Source: Verrucomicrobiota bacterium (GTDB taxonomy: Bacteria > Verrucomicrobiota > Verrucomicrobiia > Opitutales > UBA953). From it: a DNA stretch of 64,000 nt. The translations under genes were made by a program, and so were the position numbers. The first letter of the stretch is position 1. Each line of letters starts with the position of its first letter. The stretch covers positions 124,001 through 188,000 of the forward strand of contig BJHS01000001.1 in assembly GCA_014193315.1 (NCBI GenBank), written 5' to 3'. Below, in pieces: positions 52,399 through 60,846 of the stretch. Under the pieces are notes generated by a model. That model was given only the letters and a program-made list of their open reading frames with translations, ran no database searches and was not told where the DNA came from.

Positions 52399-53462
52399 GC
52401 CTCGACCAGCATCGCCGTGAGGTCGACCGCATCGACCGCGCGATCCTGGGGCTGCTCGCCGAGCGCCTGCAGGTCGCCCGCGCGATCGGCGAGGCCAAGC
52501 TGAAGTCCGGCGCCCCGGTCTATGCGCCCCAACGCGAGGAGCAGGTGCTGCGCGCCATCACCGACGCCGCCCCGGACATCCCGGCTTCCGGGGTCCGGGC
52601 GATCTTCCGCGAGATCATCTCCCTTTCCATCGGGGCGCAGATGGCCAAGCCGGTCGCCTACCTCGGGCCCGAGGGCTCGTTCACGCAGCAGGCCCAGCTC
52701 CGCGCCTTCGGCCTTAGCGTGCCGGCCTTGCCGTTGCGTGCCATCGGCGATGTCTTCGCCGCGGTCGAATCCGGGGAGGCCTCCTATGGCGTGGTGCCGG
52801 TCGAGAATTCCACCGAAGGCGTGGTCAGTCATTCGCTTGACCTGCTGGCGGAGTCCGACCTCAAGGTCGTGGCCCAGGTCACGCTTTCCGTCGAGCAATG
52901 CCTGGTCGGCTTCGGGGCCTTGGCCGACGTGACCCGCGTCCTCTCCAAGGATATCGCCTTGGCCCAGTGCCGCGGCTGGTTGTCGCGGCATGCGCCCGGC
53001 GCCGCCCTGGTCGAGACCGAGAGCACCGCCGCCGCCGTCGAACTCCTCGTCAAGCATCCGCAAGGGCAGGCCGCCATCGCCTCGTCCGCCGCCGCCGAAT
53101 CGCGCGGCGTGCCCATCTTGGCGCGCGGAATCCAGGACCGCCGCGACAACGCCACCCGCTTCTTTGTCATCGGGGCCGGGGCCAACCCGCCCGGCGCGAA
53201 GGAAGAACTCACCAGCGTGGTGCTGGCCCTCAAGCACGAGCCCGGCTCCTTGCAGGCCGCCTTGAGCGCGTTCTCCGCCCGCGGGATCAATTTGATCCGC
53301 ATCGAGTCGCGCCCCAGCCGTCGGCGGGCTTGGGAGTACCTTTTCTTCATCGATTTTCCTGGTCACTGGGACACGCCTGAGGTGCAGGCGGCGGTGGCCG
53401 AGCTCAAGCAGCGCTGCGAGGTCGTCAAATGGTTGGGCAGTTACCCGCAGACCATCGGATGA
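52395..53462 (+). CDS. pheA: Bifunctional chorismate mutase / prephenate dehydratase
   Basis: 355 residues in three parts. The AroQ chorismate mutase helices are at about 1-85 (RREVDRIDRAILGLLAERL, IFREIISL). The prephenate dehydratase domain is at about 92-270 (YLGPEGSFTQQA, GVVPVENSTEGVVSHSLD, DNATRFFVIG). The ACT regulatory domain is at about 280-350 (GSLQAALSAFSARGINLIRI, ESRPS), for feedback by phenylalanine. Chorismate is turned into phenylpyruvate. It overlaps scpB and the MCE gene by ATGA on both sides. Confidence 0.96.
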   Translation: MSLDQHRREVDRIDRAILGLLAERLQVARAIGEAKLKSGAPVYAPQREEQVLRAITDAAPDIPASGVRAIFREIISLSIGAQMAKPVAYLGPEGSFTQQAQLRAFGLSVPALPLRAIGDVFAAVESGEASYGVVPVENSTEGVVSHSLDLLAESDLKVVAQVTLSVEQCLVGFGALADVTRVLSKDIALAQCRGWLSRHAPGAALVETESTAAAVELLVKHPQGQAAIASSAAAESRGVPILARGIQDRRDNATRFFVIGAGANPPGAKEELTSVVLALKHEPGSLQAALSAFSARGINLIRIESRPSRRRAWEYLFFIDFPGHWDTPEVQAAVAELKQRCEVVKWLGSYPQTIG

Positions 53463-54400
53463 GCCGGCGCGCCTTGGGCGCGGGCTTGTTCGCGGCGTTG
53501 TTCGCCGTGACGGTCGGTGGTGCCTGGGCTTGGTGGCGGGCCTGGTCCGAGCCGCGCGTGAGCGTGGTCTTCCGGCCGACGTTCTCCGTGGAAGGCATCT
53601 CGACCGGTACGCCCGTGCGCGTGAACGGCGTGGTGGTCGGGCAGGTCGAATCGATCGGGCTCAAACCCGACCTCGAAGGTCGCCTCCGCCCGGAGGTCAA
53701 CCTGACGTTGGATCCTTCCGACCTCGCGGACCGGGGTTTCGCCGACCGCCTGCGCAACGATCGCTTGCGCGAGGAGGTGGCCCGCGGCCTGCGCGCCCGG
53801 CTGATCGCGGTTAGTCCGGCCTCCGGCATGCTGCAGGTCGAATTGCTTTGGGATGAGTCCGGCGCGGCGCCCGCAGGTTTGGCGAGCAACGAGATTCCCA
53901 CGGTCGGTGGCTCGAAGCAACGGGCGATGGAGCGCGTCGCCGCGGAACTCGCGCGCGTCGCTTCCCGCGACCTCGCCAGGGTCGCCGCCGAACTCGAGGC
54001 CGACTTGGACGACTACCTTCCGGCGTCGGATCCCGCCCGCGCCGAGCGGGCCTCGGCGGCCTGGGTGAGTCGGAGCGCCCGGTTGGCGGAGGCGACCGAC
54101 GAGGCTCATCTCGGCGCCCAGGCGACTCGCCTGATCGCCAGCGTCTCCCGTTTGCGGGAGGTCGCGGCGAAAGCGGAAGGCGCCGTCGACGCCGAGACTA
54201 TCGCCCTCCTGCAGGTGCGGCTGGCCGACGCCCGGGAGGCGCTCCACGCTTGGGGCGTCTCGCTCGAAGGTTCCGGCCGTTCCCTGGCGGCGGCGCAGTC
54301 CGATGCCTCGGCTTTGCTGCGCGGGATTTCCCAAGCCGCCCAAGCCTGGACGCAGAAGGCCCGGGGGCTGACCACCGAGCCCCTGCCCCCGCCTAGGTAA
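53459..54400 (+). CDS. MCE-domain (MlaD-like) lipid-transport protein
   Basis: 313 residues. An N-terminal membrane helix (about 8-28) is followed by one MCE domain (about 35-110; VSVVFRPTFSVEG, GTPVRVNGVVVGQVESIG). A long Ala-rich helical / coiled-coil tail ends LPPPR. MlaD proteins bind phospholipid at the periplasmic face of an ABC transporter. No MlaE-type permease or MlaF-type ATPase is adjacent, so the partner is unknown. It is linked to pheA by a four-base overlap. Confidence 0.82.
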   Translation: MSRRALGAGLFAALFAVTVGGAWAWWRAWSEPRVSVVFRPTFSVEGISTGTPVRVNGVVVGQVESIGLKPDLEGRLRPEVNLTLDPSDLADRGFADRLRNDRLREEVARGLRARLIAVSPASGMLQVELLWDESGAAPAGLASNEIPTVGGSKQRAMERVAAELARVASRDLARVAAELEADLDDYLPASDPARAERASAAWVSRSARLAEATDEAHLGAQATRLIASVSRLREVAAKAEGAVDAETIALLQVRLADAREALHAWGVSLEGSGRSLAAAQSDASALLRGISQAAQAWTQKARGLTTEPLPPPR

Positions 54401-54453
54401 AGAGGCTTGCGGGTGTCCGCCCGAACGGGGATAGGTGAGGTCCTTTCTCCGCC

Positions 54454-55959
54454 ATGGCCGACCCGACCGACAAGATGGAATCCATCATCAACCTGTGCAA
54501 GCGTCGCGGGTTCGTCTTCCCCTCCTCCGACATCTACGGCGGCTTCAACGGTTTCTTTGATTACGGCCCCCTCGGCGTCGAGTTGAAGAACAACATCAAG
54601 CAGGCGTGGTGGCAGGACTTCGTCCACCGCCGCGACGACATCGTCGGCCTGGATTCCTCGATCATCCACCACCCGACCACCTGGAAGGCTTCCGGCCACA
54701 TCGACAACTTCACCGACCCGCTGGTCGATTGCAAGGAGTCGAAGATGCGCTACCGCGCCGACCAGCTGTTCTTCGCCCCGGTCCGCGTGGGCGGCGAGAT
54801 GATCGGCTACGTCTCCGTACTCGAGGATGAGACCATGCAGGCCCGCGCCGAGGAGATGGCCGGCGACCTGAAGCGCAAACTCGCCAAGCAGGGTGCGCTG
54901 GAGCCGCTCGCCCTCAAGGACTACACCGAGGCCCAGCCCGAGGAACATGCCCTGATCCCGTCGCCCGCGACCGGCAAGCCCGGTTCGCTCACGCCGCCCC
55001 GCTCGTTCAACATGATGTTCCAGACGTACGTCGGGGCCATGCAGGACGCTTCGGCGACCGCTTACCTCCGGCCGGAGACCGCCCAGGGCATCTTCATCAA
55101 CTTCAAGAACGTCGTCGACACTGGCCGCGTGAAGCTACCCTTCGGCATCGCGCAGGTCGGCAAGGCCTTCCGTAACGAGATCAACCCCCGCAATTTCATC
55201 TTCCGCTCCCGCGAGTTCGAGCAGATGGAAATCGAGTATTTCATCGCCCCGTCGGCCGACTGGCAGTCCGCGCACCAGGGTTGGATCGACGGCTGCCTCG
55301 CGTGGTTCGAGTCGATTGGCATCCCGCGCGCCAAGCTTTCGCTCTACCCGCACCCGACCGAGAAGCTCGCCCATTATTCCAAGGGCACCACGGACATCAT
55401 GTTCGAGTTTCCCTTCGGGGTGCAGGAGCTGCAGGGCGTCGCCGCGCGCGGCGACTTCGACCTCACGCAGCACAGCGACGTCTCGGGCACCAAGCTCGAC
55501 TGGTTCGACGAAGCCGCCAAGGCCCGTTTCATCCCGCACGTCATCGAGCCGTCGGTCGGCGTCGACCGCGTCTTCCTTGCGCTCCTCACCACCGCCTACC
55601 ATGAGGACGAGGTCGAGGGCGAGAAGCGCGTCGTGCTCCGCCTGCCGGCCCGCGTGGCTCCCTTCAAGGCCGCGATCTTCCCGTTGCTGAAGAACAAGCC
55701 CGCGCTCGTCGAGCGGGCGGAGGCCCTCTACCGCCGCCTGAAGAAGCGCTTCAACGTCTTCTACGACGAGTCCGGCAATATCGGCCGCCGCTACCGTCGC
55801 CAGGACGAGATCGGCACGCCGTTCGGCATCACCATCGACTTCGACACGATCGAGAAAGACGCCGGCGTCACCGTGCGCAACCGCGACACCCTTGAGCAGG
55901 TCCGCATGACCGACGACGAGGTGGTCCGCTTCCTCGACGAGCAGGTCAACGGGAACTGA
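54454..55959 (+). CDS. glyS: Glycyl-tRNA synthetase (homodimeric type)
   Basis: 501 residues, class II aminoacyl-tRNA synthetase of the alpha2 form. The start [53 protein letters not shown], the motif 2 [11 protein letters not shown] and SRVFL-type motif 3 ([14 protein letters not shown]) are visible, with a C-terminal anticodon-binding domain. It charges tRNA-Gly. It overlaps the convergent MurU-AmgK gene by 14 bases. Confidence 0.96.
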   Translation: MADPTDKMESIINLCKRRGFVFPSSDIYGGFNGFFDYGPLGVELKNNIKQAWWQDFVHRRDDIVGLDSSIIHHPTTWKASGHIDNFTDPLVDCKESKMRYRADQLFFAPVRVGGEMIGYVSVLEDETMQARAEEMAGDLKRKLAKQGALEPLALKDYTEAQPEEHALIPSPATGKPGSLTPPRSFNMMFQTYVGAMQDASATAYLRPETAQGIFINFKNVVDTGRVKLPFGIAQVGKAFRNEINPRNFIFRSREFEQMEIEYFIAPSADWQSAHQGWIDGCLAWFESIGIPRAKLSLYPHPTEKLAHYSKGTTDIMFEFPFGVQELQGVAARGDFDLTQHSDVSGTKLDWFDEAAKARFIPHVIEPSVGVDRVFLALLTTAYHEDEVEGEKRVVLRLPARVAPFKAAIFPLLKNKPALVERAEALYRRLKKRFNVFYDESGNIGRRYRRQDEIGTPFGITIDFDTIEKDAGVTVRNRDTLEQVRMTDDEVVRFLDEQVNGN

Positions 55960-57628
55960 CCGGAGCCCGGCCTAGTTCCTCGGCGAGGGCCGCCAGTTTG
56001 CGCCGACCCGTCAGCGAGGCGGCGATGGCCAGGTTGCGCAGGCCTTGGGGTAGGTGGGCCAGGAAGTCCGGGCGGCCCTGCTTTTTCCCCAGGAAGGCGT
56101 AGGCCCCGCACGCCTGGAGCAGGCGTTGCGTCGCGGCGACATGGAAGAGGTGCGTGAACTCGTCGGACGAGCCTTTCCACTCCGAGACTTCCCGGGCGTG
56201 CTCCTCGATCTCGATGCGCCAGAGGTCCATGTCGGGGCGCTTCAGGTAAGGGTCGAAGGCCAGCGACGCGTAATCGTAGAAGGCGCAGCCTTGGCGCAGG
56301 CCCTGGAAGTCGATCAACCAGGCCTCGCCGTCGCGGACCAGGATATTCTGCGATTGGAAGTCGCGGTGGATGGTCACGACCGGGCGACCGGAAAGTTCCT
56401 TCGCGAGTGACTCCATCTCGTTGATGGCGCCGCGATCGAAGCGGCGGCCCTCGATGACGTTGTCGCGGAAATAATCCCGCTCCCATTGGTAGAGTTTGGG
56501 GCCAAAGGCCTCCATGAGCGGCAGCCCCTCGACGGCGGCCGGGCCGTCGCGATGCAGGCGGGCCGCCTGCTCGACCGCCGAGGCGAAGGCGGGCCAAGGG
56601 AAGGCCGGGGCCTGGGCGAGCGACCATAGGTCGTCGTCGCCGAGGTCCTCGAGCAACAGCAACCCGTGGGGGTCGTCCTCGGCCAGCACGAGCGGCACAT
56701 TGAGCTCGGCCTTGTCACGGAGGACGCGAGCCAGCGGGCCGTACAGCCGGTTCTCCGGGCGGCTGTCGTCGTAGACGCAGAGGACGGCGGTATGGCCGGA
56801 AAGGTTGGCCACGCGTTGGAACCGTCGGCCGGAGCCGCCCTTGAGGACCGCGGCCTCCGGAAGGGGAAGGTACCCGACGAGGCCGGCCGCCTCCTCGACG
56901 GAAAGGCGTCCGCGGACGGGTCGCTCGAACGCCGCACGCACTTGCTCGAATTCCTCCAACGTCCCGAGGTCGTGCCAGACCTTACTGGCGTCGAGGTAGC
57001 CTTGGATGCTGCCCTTGCGCTCGGTGACGCGGCGCAGGAAGTGTTCGACCAGCGAGGCAATCTCTTTCGGCACGCTGAGCGCGAACCCGCGGGTGACGAG
57101 GCAGATGCCCGTGTATTGGTAGGCCGGCTCGGTCGCGCCGAGGCGGTCGCGAAGGTCGGTGACGTCGCCCTCGTCGGTGATCCGCACGTTTTTGAGCGGG
57201 CCTTGCTCGCGGACCACGAGGGTCGCCTCGGCCCCGTTGGTCCGGTGGTGCTCGACGGCGGCGGTGAGGTCGACGCCGGAGAGGATATCGCCGTTCCAGA
57301 CGATGAGGTCGCGATCCGCGTCGGTCAGGAGCTCGGCCACGTTGGCCAGGCCGCCGCCCGTGTCGAGGAGGACGGCTTCGTGGACCAGCTGCACTTCTGC
57401 GTCGAGAAACTTGCCGGTCGGGAAGGCCTGCGTCCAGGCGTCGGGGCAGTGGTGGGTGTTGATCAGGAAGCGGCGGGTGCCGGCTTGGTGGAGGGCGCGC
57501 ATCGCGCGCAACACGAGGGGTTCGCCATCGAGGCGTAGGAGGGGCTTGGGGCAGTGTTCCGTCAGCGGGAGCAGCCGGGTGCCGAGGCCGGCGCCGAGGA
57601 GGAAGGCGGTACGAGGAAAATCAGTCAT
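55946..57628 (-). CDS. Fused MurU-type nucleotidyltransferase and AmgK-type sugar kinase
   Basis: 560 residues in two parts. Residues about 1-235 are a sugar-phosphate nucleotidyltransferase: [22 protein letters not shown] with the Gly-rich loop at 12-19 and Lys28, then [11 protein letters not shown]. Residues about 245-560 are an aminoglycoside-phosphotransferase-like kinase with the Brenner motif HRDFQSQN (421-428) and IDFQG. In Pseudomonas the separate enzymes AmgK (MurNAc 1-kinase) and MurU (MurNAc-1-P uridylyltransferase) recycle cell-wall MurNAc to UDP-MurNAc without MurA. A fused form would do both steps. Substrate is inferred by similarity; a different amino sugar is possible. It overlaps the Fur-family gene by eight bases and glyS by 14. 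Confidence 0.8.
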   Translation of the reverse strand: MTDFPRTAFLLGAGLGTRLLPLTEHCPKPLLRLDGEPLVLRAMRALHQAGTRRFLINTHHCPDAWTQAFPTGKFLDAEVQLVHEAVLLDTGGGLANVAELLTDADRDLIVWNGDILSGVDLTAAVEHHRTNGAEATLVVREQGPLKNVRITDEGDVTDLRDRLGATEPAYQYTGICLVTRGFALSVPKEIASLVEHFLRRVTERKGSIQGYLDASKVWHDLGTLEEFEQVRAAFERPVRGRLSVEEAAGLVGYLPLPEAAVLKGGSGRRFQRVANLSGHTAVLCVYDDSRPENRLYGPLARVLRDKAELNVPLVLAEDDPHGLLLLEDLGDDDLWSLAQAPAFPWPAFASAVEQAARLHRDGPAAVEGLPLMEAFGPKLYQWERDYFRDNVIEGRRFDRGAINEMESLAKELSGRPVVTIHRDFQSQNILVRDGEAWLIDFQGLRQGCAFYDYASLAFDPYLKRPDMDLWRIEIEEHAREVSEWKGSSDEFTHLFHVAATQRLLQACGAYAFLGKKQGRPDFLAHLPQGLRNLAIAASLTGRRKLAALAEELGRAPVSSR

Positions 57629-58097
57629 GGGAAGGGGTGGTGCAGGCGGGGCAGATGCCGTAGACCTCGAGCACGTGGGTCAGTTCGGCGTAACCTTGGC
57701 TACGGGCGGCGGCCTCGACGGCGGTCGTGTCGCAGCCTGGCAGGCGATCGATCCGGCCGCATCGGCGGCAAATCACGTGGTGGTGGTGGTGGCCGGCGGC
57801 GGGTAGGGCGTAGAGGGAACGGCCGCGTTCGAGCGGGTGGCGCTGGACGATGGCGGCTTCCTCGAGCGCACCGAGGCTGCGGTACACGGTGACGAGGTCG
57901 AGCGTGCCATCACCCGCCCGCGTGTGGATCTCCTCGGCGCTCAGCGGCTGTTGCGCCTCGCTGAGCACGCGCAGCATGGCCTGGCGGGGGCCGGTGACGC
58001 GCAGCGACTTATCCTTCATCCGCCGGAGGGCGACGTCCACGCGGTCCGGGGCCCCCTGGCCGCAGCAGCCGTCTTCGTGGCGGTGTTGATGAGGCAT
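57621..58097 (-). CDS. Fur-family metal-dependent regulator
   Basis: 158 residues. The N-terminus is His/Cys-rich (MPHQHRHEDGCCG). The winged helix is at about 30-85 (GPRQAMLRVLSEAQQPLSAEEI, LVTVYRSLGALE). The dimerisation domain has five consecutive His (103-107), then CRRC (110-113) and CPAC (149-152), the structural zinc pair. The family covers Fur, Zur, PerR and others; the extra N-terminal His/Cys residues hint at zinc or nickel but do not decide. It overlaps the start of the MurU-AmgK gene by eight bases, so the two are co-expressed. Confidence 0.88.
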   Translation of the reverse strand: MPHQHRHEDGCCGQGAPDRVDVALRRMKDKSLRVTGPRQAMLRVLSEAQQPLSAEEIHTRAGDGTLDLVTVYRSLGALEEAAIVQRHPLERGRSLYALPAAGHHHHHVICRRCGRIDRLPGCDTTAVEAAARSQGYAELTHVLEVYGICPACTTPSHD

Positions 58098-58172
58098 GGC
58101 CCGTAGGTTTGGCCGCCTTTATGACGTGGCAATCCCGAATGGCCACTTGCCACCGCCCCCGCACTCCTTTCG

Positions 58173-59312
58173 ATGGCTGGGTCCATGCCCGTCGCCCCGG
58201 CCCAGCCCGCCACCCCTCCGCCCGAGCTCTGCCCGGTCTCGTTTCAGGATTTCCACTCGACCGAGGCTTTCCCTCTCGAACTGGGGGGCGCCTTGCCGGG
58301 CCTGACCTTGCGCTATGAGACCTACGGTACCCTGCTACCCGACAAGTCCAATGCGGTCCTCGTCCCCCACGCGTTGAGCGGCGATCACCATGTGGCCGGT
58401 AAATACCAGCCGGACGACGTGAAGGCCGGCTGGTGGGATGTCTTCGTGGGGCCGGGCAAGGCCATCGACACCAACCGCTTCTTCGTCATCGGGGTCAACT
58501 GCATCGGCGGCTGTAAAGGGTCGACCGGTCCGAGCTCGCTCGACCCGCGCACGGGCCATCGGTTCGGCGGCTACTTCCCTGAGATCACTTTGGGCGACAT
58601 CGTCCGGGGCCAGCGGATGGTCATCCGCCACCTTGGCATCACGAAGTTGCACGCGGTCGTCGGCGGTTCGATGGGCGGCATGCAGGCGCTGCTCTGGTGC
58701 GCCGACTACCCGCAGGAGGTCGGCCGCATCGCGGTGCTGGCCGCCGGCCTGAGCCAATCCCCGATGGCCATCGCCCTCAACGCCGTGTCCCGGGCTTGCG
58801 TGGAGAAGGACCCGAACTTCCGCGGCGGTCATTACGCGCCCGGCGAGGGGCCGGACACGGGTCTATCGATTGGCCGCATGCTGGCCCATATCAGCTACCT
58901 TTCCTCCTCCGCCTTCGACCAGAAGTTCGGCCGCGCGAAGGTGCCCGGGGCCAAGGTCGGCGACCCCGTCCACTGGCAGGTGGAGAGCTACCTCGATCAC
59001 CAGGGCGCGGCTTTCGTCAAACGCTTCGACGCCAACAGCTGGTTGCGGATTACCCGGGCGGTGGACCGGTTTGACCTGACGGCGCGCGCCGCCGCCGGCA
59101 CGCTCTTCCAGGGGGATGGGCCGGACATCCTCGCCATCGGCTTCTCGAGCGACTGGCTCTACCCGACCAGCGAACTGCGCATGCTGCTCGCCGCGGCCAC
59201 GGCCGTGGGCGTCAACGCGGCCTACCATGAGGTCATCACCGACGCGGGGCACGATGGCTTCTTGCTGCCCGACACGGGGCTGAGCGTCCGCCTCCACGCC
59301 TTCCTAGGCTGA
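58173..59312 (+). CDS. metX: Homoserine O-acetyltransferase
   Basis: 379-residue alpha/beta-hydrolase-fold enzyme starting methionine synthesis from homoserine. The nucleophile elbow is GGSMGGMQAL (Ser166). Other blocks are NAVLVPHALSGDHHVAG, NCIGGCKGSTGPSS, IGFSSDWLYPTSELR (catalytic Asp) and DAGHDGFLL (catalytic His). Length fits MetX. ATG 58185 is a possible alternative start. The 75-base upstream region is too short for a SAM riboswitch. The stop abuts the convergent cls stop in TGATCA. Confidence 0.94.
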   Translation: MAGSMPVAPAQPATPPPELCPVSFQDFHSTEAFPLELGGALPGLTLRYETYGTLLPDKSNAVLVPHALSGDHHVAGKYQPDDVKAGWWDVFVGPGKAIDTNRFFVIGVNCIGGCKGSTGPSSLDPRTGHRFGGYFPEITLGDIVRGQRMVIRHLGITKLHAVVGGSMGGMQALLWCADYPQEVGRIAVLAAGLSQSPMAIALNAVSRACVEKDPNFRGGHYAPGEGPDTGLSIGRMLAHISYLSSSAFDQKFGRAKVPGAKVGDPVHWQVESYLDHQGAAFVKRFDANSWLRITRAVDRFDLTARAAAGTLFQGDGPDILAIGFSSDWLYPTSELRMLLAAATAVGVNAAYHEVITDAGHDGFLLPDTGLSVRLHAFLG

Positions 59313-60758
59313 TCAAAGCAAGGGCGCGAGGATGCGGGAGAGACGTTCGCCCAGCCGGCCCTGCCAGGTCCGGCTCGCCCGGTAGAGGTCTTCCGCATAC
59401 CGCGTGCAATCCGGCGTAAGCGCCGAGATGTAGCCTTCGATCGCCCGCACCGTCGCGGGCTCGCGCACGATCGCGGTGATCTCGTAGTTGAGGAACAGCG
59501 AACGCATGTCGAGATTGGCTGAGCCGATGACCGCCGCTTCGCCGTCGATGACGACAAGTTTGGCGTGCAGGACATCGGGCTTGAAGAAGAGGATATCGGC
59601 GCCGTCCTCATGCAAGGTGCGCAGGTACCACCGGCGGGCGAAGTCCAGCAGGCGGTGGTCGGACCGGCGCGGCAGGATCAGTTGGACCTTGCGACCCTGG
59701 CGGGCGGCGGCGCCGAGCAGCTGGTAGAGTCGGCGGTCCGGCACGAAGTAAGGCGTCACGATCGTGAGGGAGGTCCGGGCCGACTCGAAGAGCCGGGTGT
59801 AGGCTTCCCACAGCGGGTCGCCGACCGCGTCCGGGCCGGCGGCGATGACCTCGATGGCGGCCGGGCCGACGGCCGGGTGGCGTTCGCGCAGGAGGTTGAC
59901 GAAGCGCCGGGCGGGTTCGTCTGTGGCTTGGCACCAGTCGGCGATGAAGACCTGTTCCAGCGCGCCTGCGACCGGCCCCTCGAGCCGGAACGAGCAGTCG
60001 CGGAAGCGGCGGTTGGAGGGGCGTTCCCCCATGTAGGCCAGGCCAAGGTTCTGGCCGCCGATGATGGCGACGCGGCCGTCGAACACCGCGATCTTGCGGT
60101 GGTTGCGCCAGTTGGCCGAGCCCTTACCTTGCAGGGGGAGGGCGGGGTTGAAGCGCGCGACATGGCCGCCCGCGCGGAGCAAGGGGCGGCAGAGGATCAG
60201 CGGGGTGCCCCAGCTGCCGACCGCATCGACCAGCAGGCGCACCTCCACGCCCTCGCGGGCCCGGCGGGCGAGGAGGCTGACGAGTTCGCGGCCGACCTCG
60301 TCCGGCGCGAGGATGTAAGTGGCGATATGGATTCGGCGGCGGGCGGCGAGGATCTCGGCGCGCAAGGACTCGAGCGTGTCGCGGCCATGCCGGTCGCCCA
60401 GCAGGCGGACGGCGTTGCCGGTCGTGACCGGGCCTTCGCTGAGGCTCCAGGCGAGCTGGAGGACCTCGCGCTTGGCGGCGCTTAAGGCGCTGTGCTTGCG
60501 CCCGCCGAAGAGGAACAGCGCCAAGGCGGTGCACTTGGGCAGCAGGCCGGCGAGTGGCACCCACAGGAGCATGTAGAGCGGCGACACCCGGGCTGAACCG
60601 ATCCGGAAGATGACGTAGAGGCCGCAGGTCCAGTCGATGGCGAGGGCGGCGGATCCCGTCAGCCAGCCGCCGGCCTGCCCGAGGAGCACGGCGGCCGTGG
60701 CGCCGAGCGCGCAGGCCGCGCGGAGCACGAGGCGACCATATCCAGGGAAAGCCGGCAT
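59313..60758 (-). CDS. cls: Cardiolipin synthase (phospholipase D family)
   Basis: 481 residues. Two or three N-terminal membrane segments (about 8-85) are followed by two PLD domains. The HKD motifs are NHRKIAVFDGRVAIIGGQN and LHAKLVVIDGEAAVIGSAN, each HxK(x)4D. The enzyme makes cardiolipin from two phosphatidylglycerol (or related) molecules at the inner membrane. It lies downstream of the rpsA terminator, so it probably has its own promoter or depends on read-through. It ends in the shared TGATCA with metX. Confidence 0.92.
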   Translation of the reverse strand: MPAFPGYGRLVLRAACALGATAAVLLGQAGGWLTGSAALAIDWTCGLYVIFRIGSARVSPLYMLLWVPLAGLLPKCTALALFLFGGRKHSALSAAKREVLQLAWSLSEGPVTTGNAVRLLGDRHGRDTLESLRAEILAARRRIHIATYILAPDEVGRELVSLLARRAREGVEVRLLVDAVGSWGTPLILCRPLLRAGGHVARFNPALPLQGKGSANWRNHRKIAVFDGRVAIIGGQNLGLAYMGERPSNRRFRDCSFRLEGPVAGALEQVFIADWCQATDEPARRFVNLLRERHPAVGPAAIEVIAAGPDAVGDPLWEAYTRLFESARTSLTIVTPYFVPDRRLYQLLGAAARQGRKVQLILPRRSDHRLLDFARRWYLRTLHEDGADILFFKPDVLHAKLVVIDGEAAVIGSANLDMRSLFLNYEITAIVREPATVRAIEGYISALTPDCTRYAEDLYRASRTWQGRLGERLSRILAPLL

Positions 60759-60794
60759 GAGTCCGAGTTTAAGCCGTCCGCGGCTGCTTGGGCA

Positions 60795-60822
60795 CAAAAA
60801 AAGACCCCGGTTGCCCGGGGTC
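60795..60822 (-). terminator. Intrinsic terminator of rpsA
   Basis: An 8-bp stem pairs GACCCCGG (60803-60810) with CCGGGGTC (60815-60822), with a TTGC loop. A run of seven T on the minus strand follows (A7 at 60796-60802 on the plus strand). It lies 24 bases after the rpsA stop. Confidence 0.9.
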
Positions 60823-60846
60823 CGTTTGGTGCCGCTGGAGGACGGC

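Noticed and set aside
58098-58172. SAM riboswitch before metX
   Set aside because: The gap is only 75 bases and I see no conserved SAM-I/II/IV core or terminator pairing.
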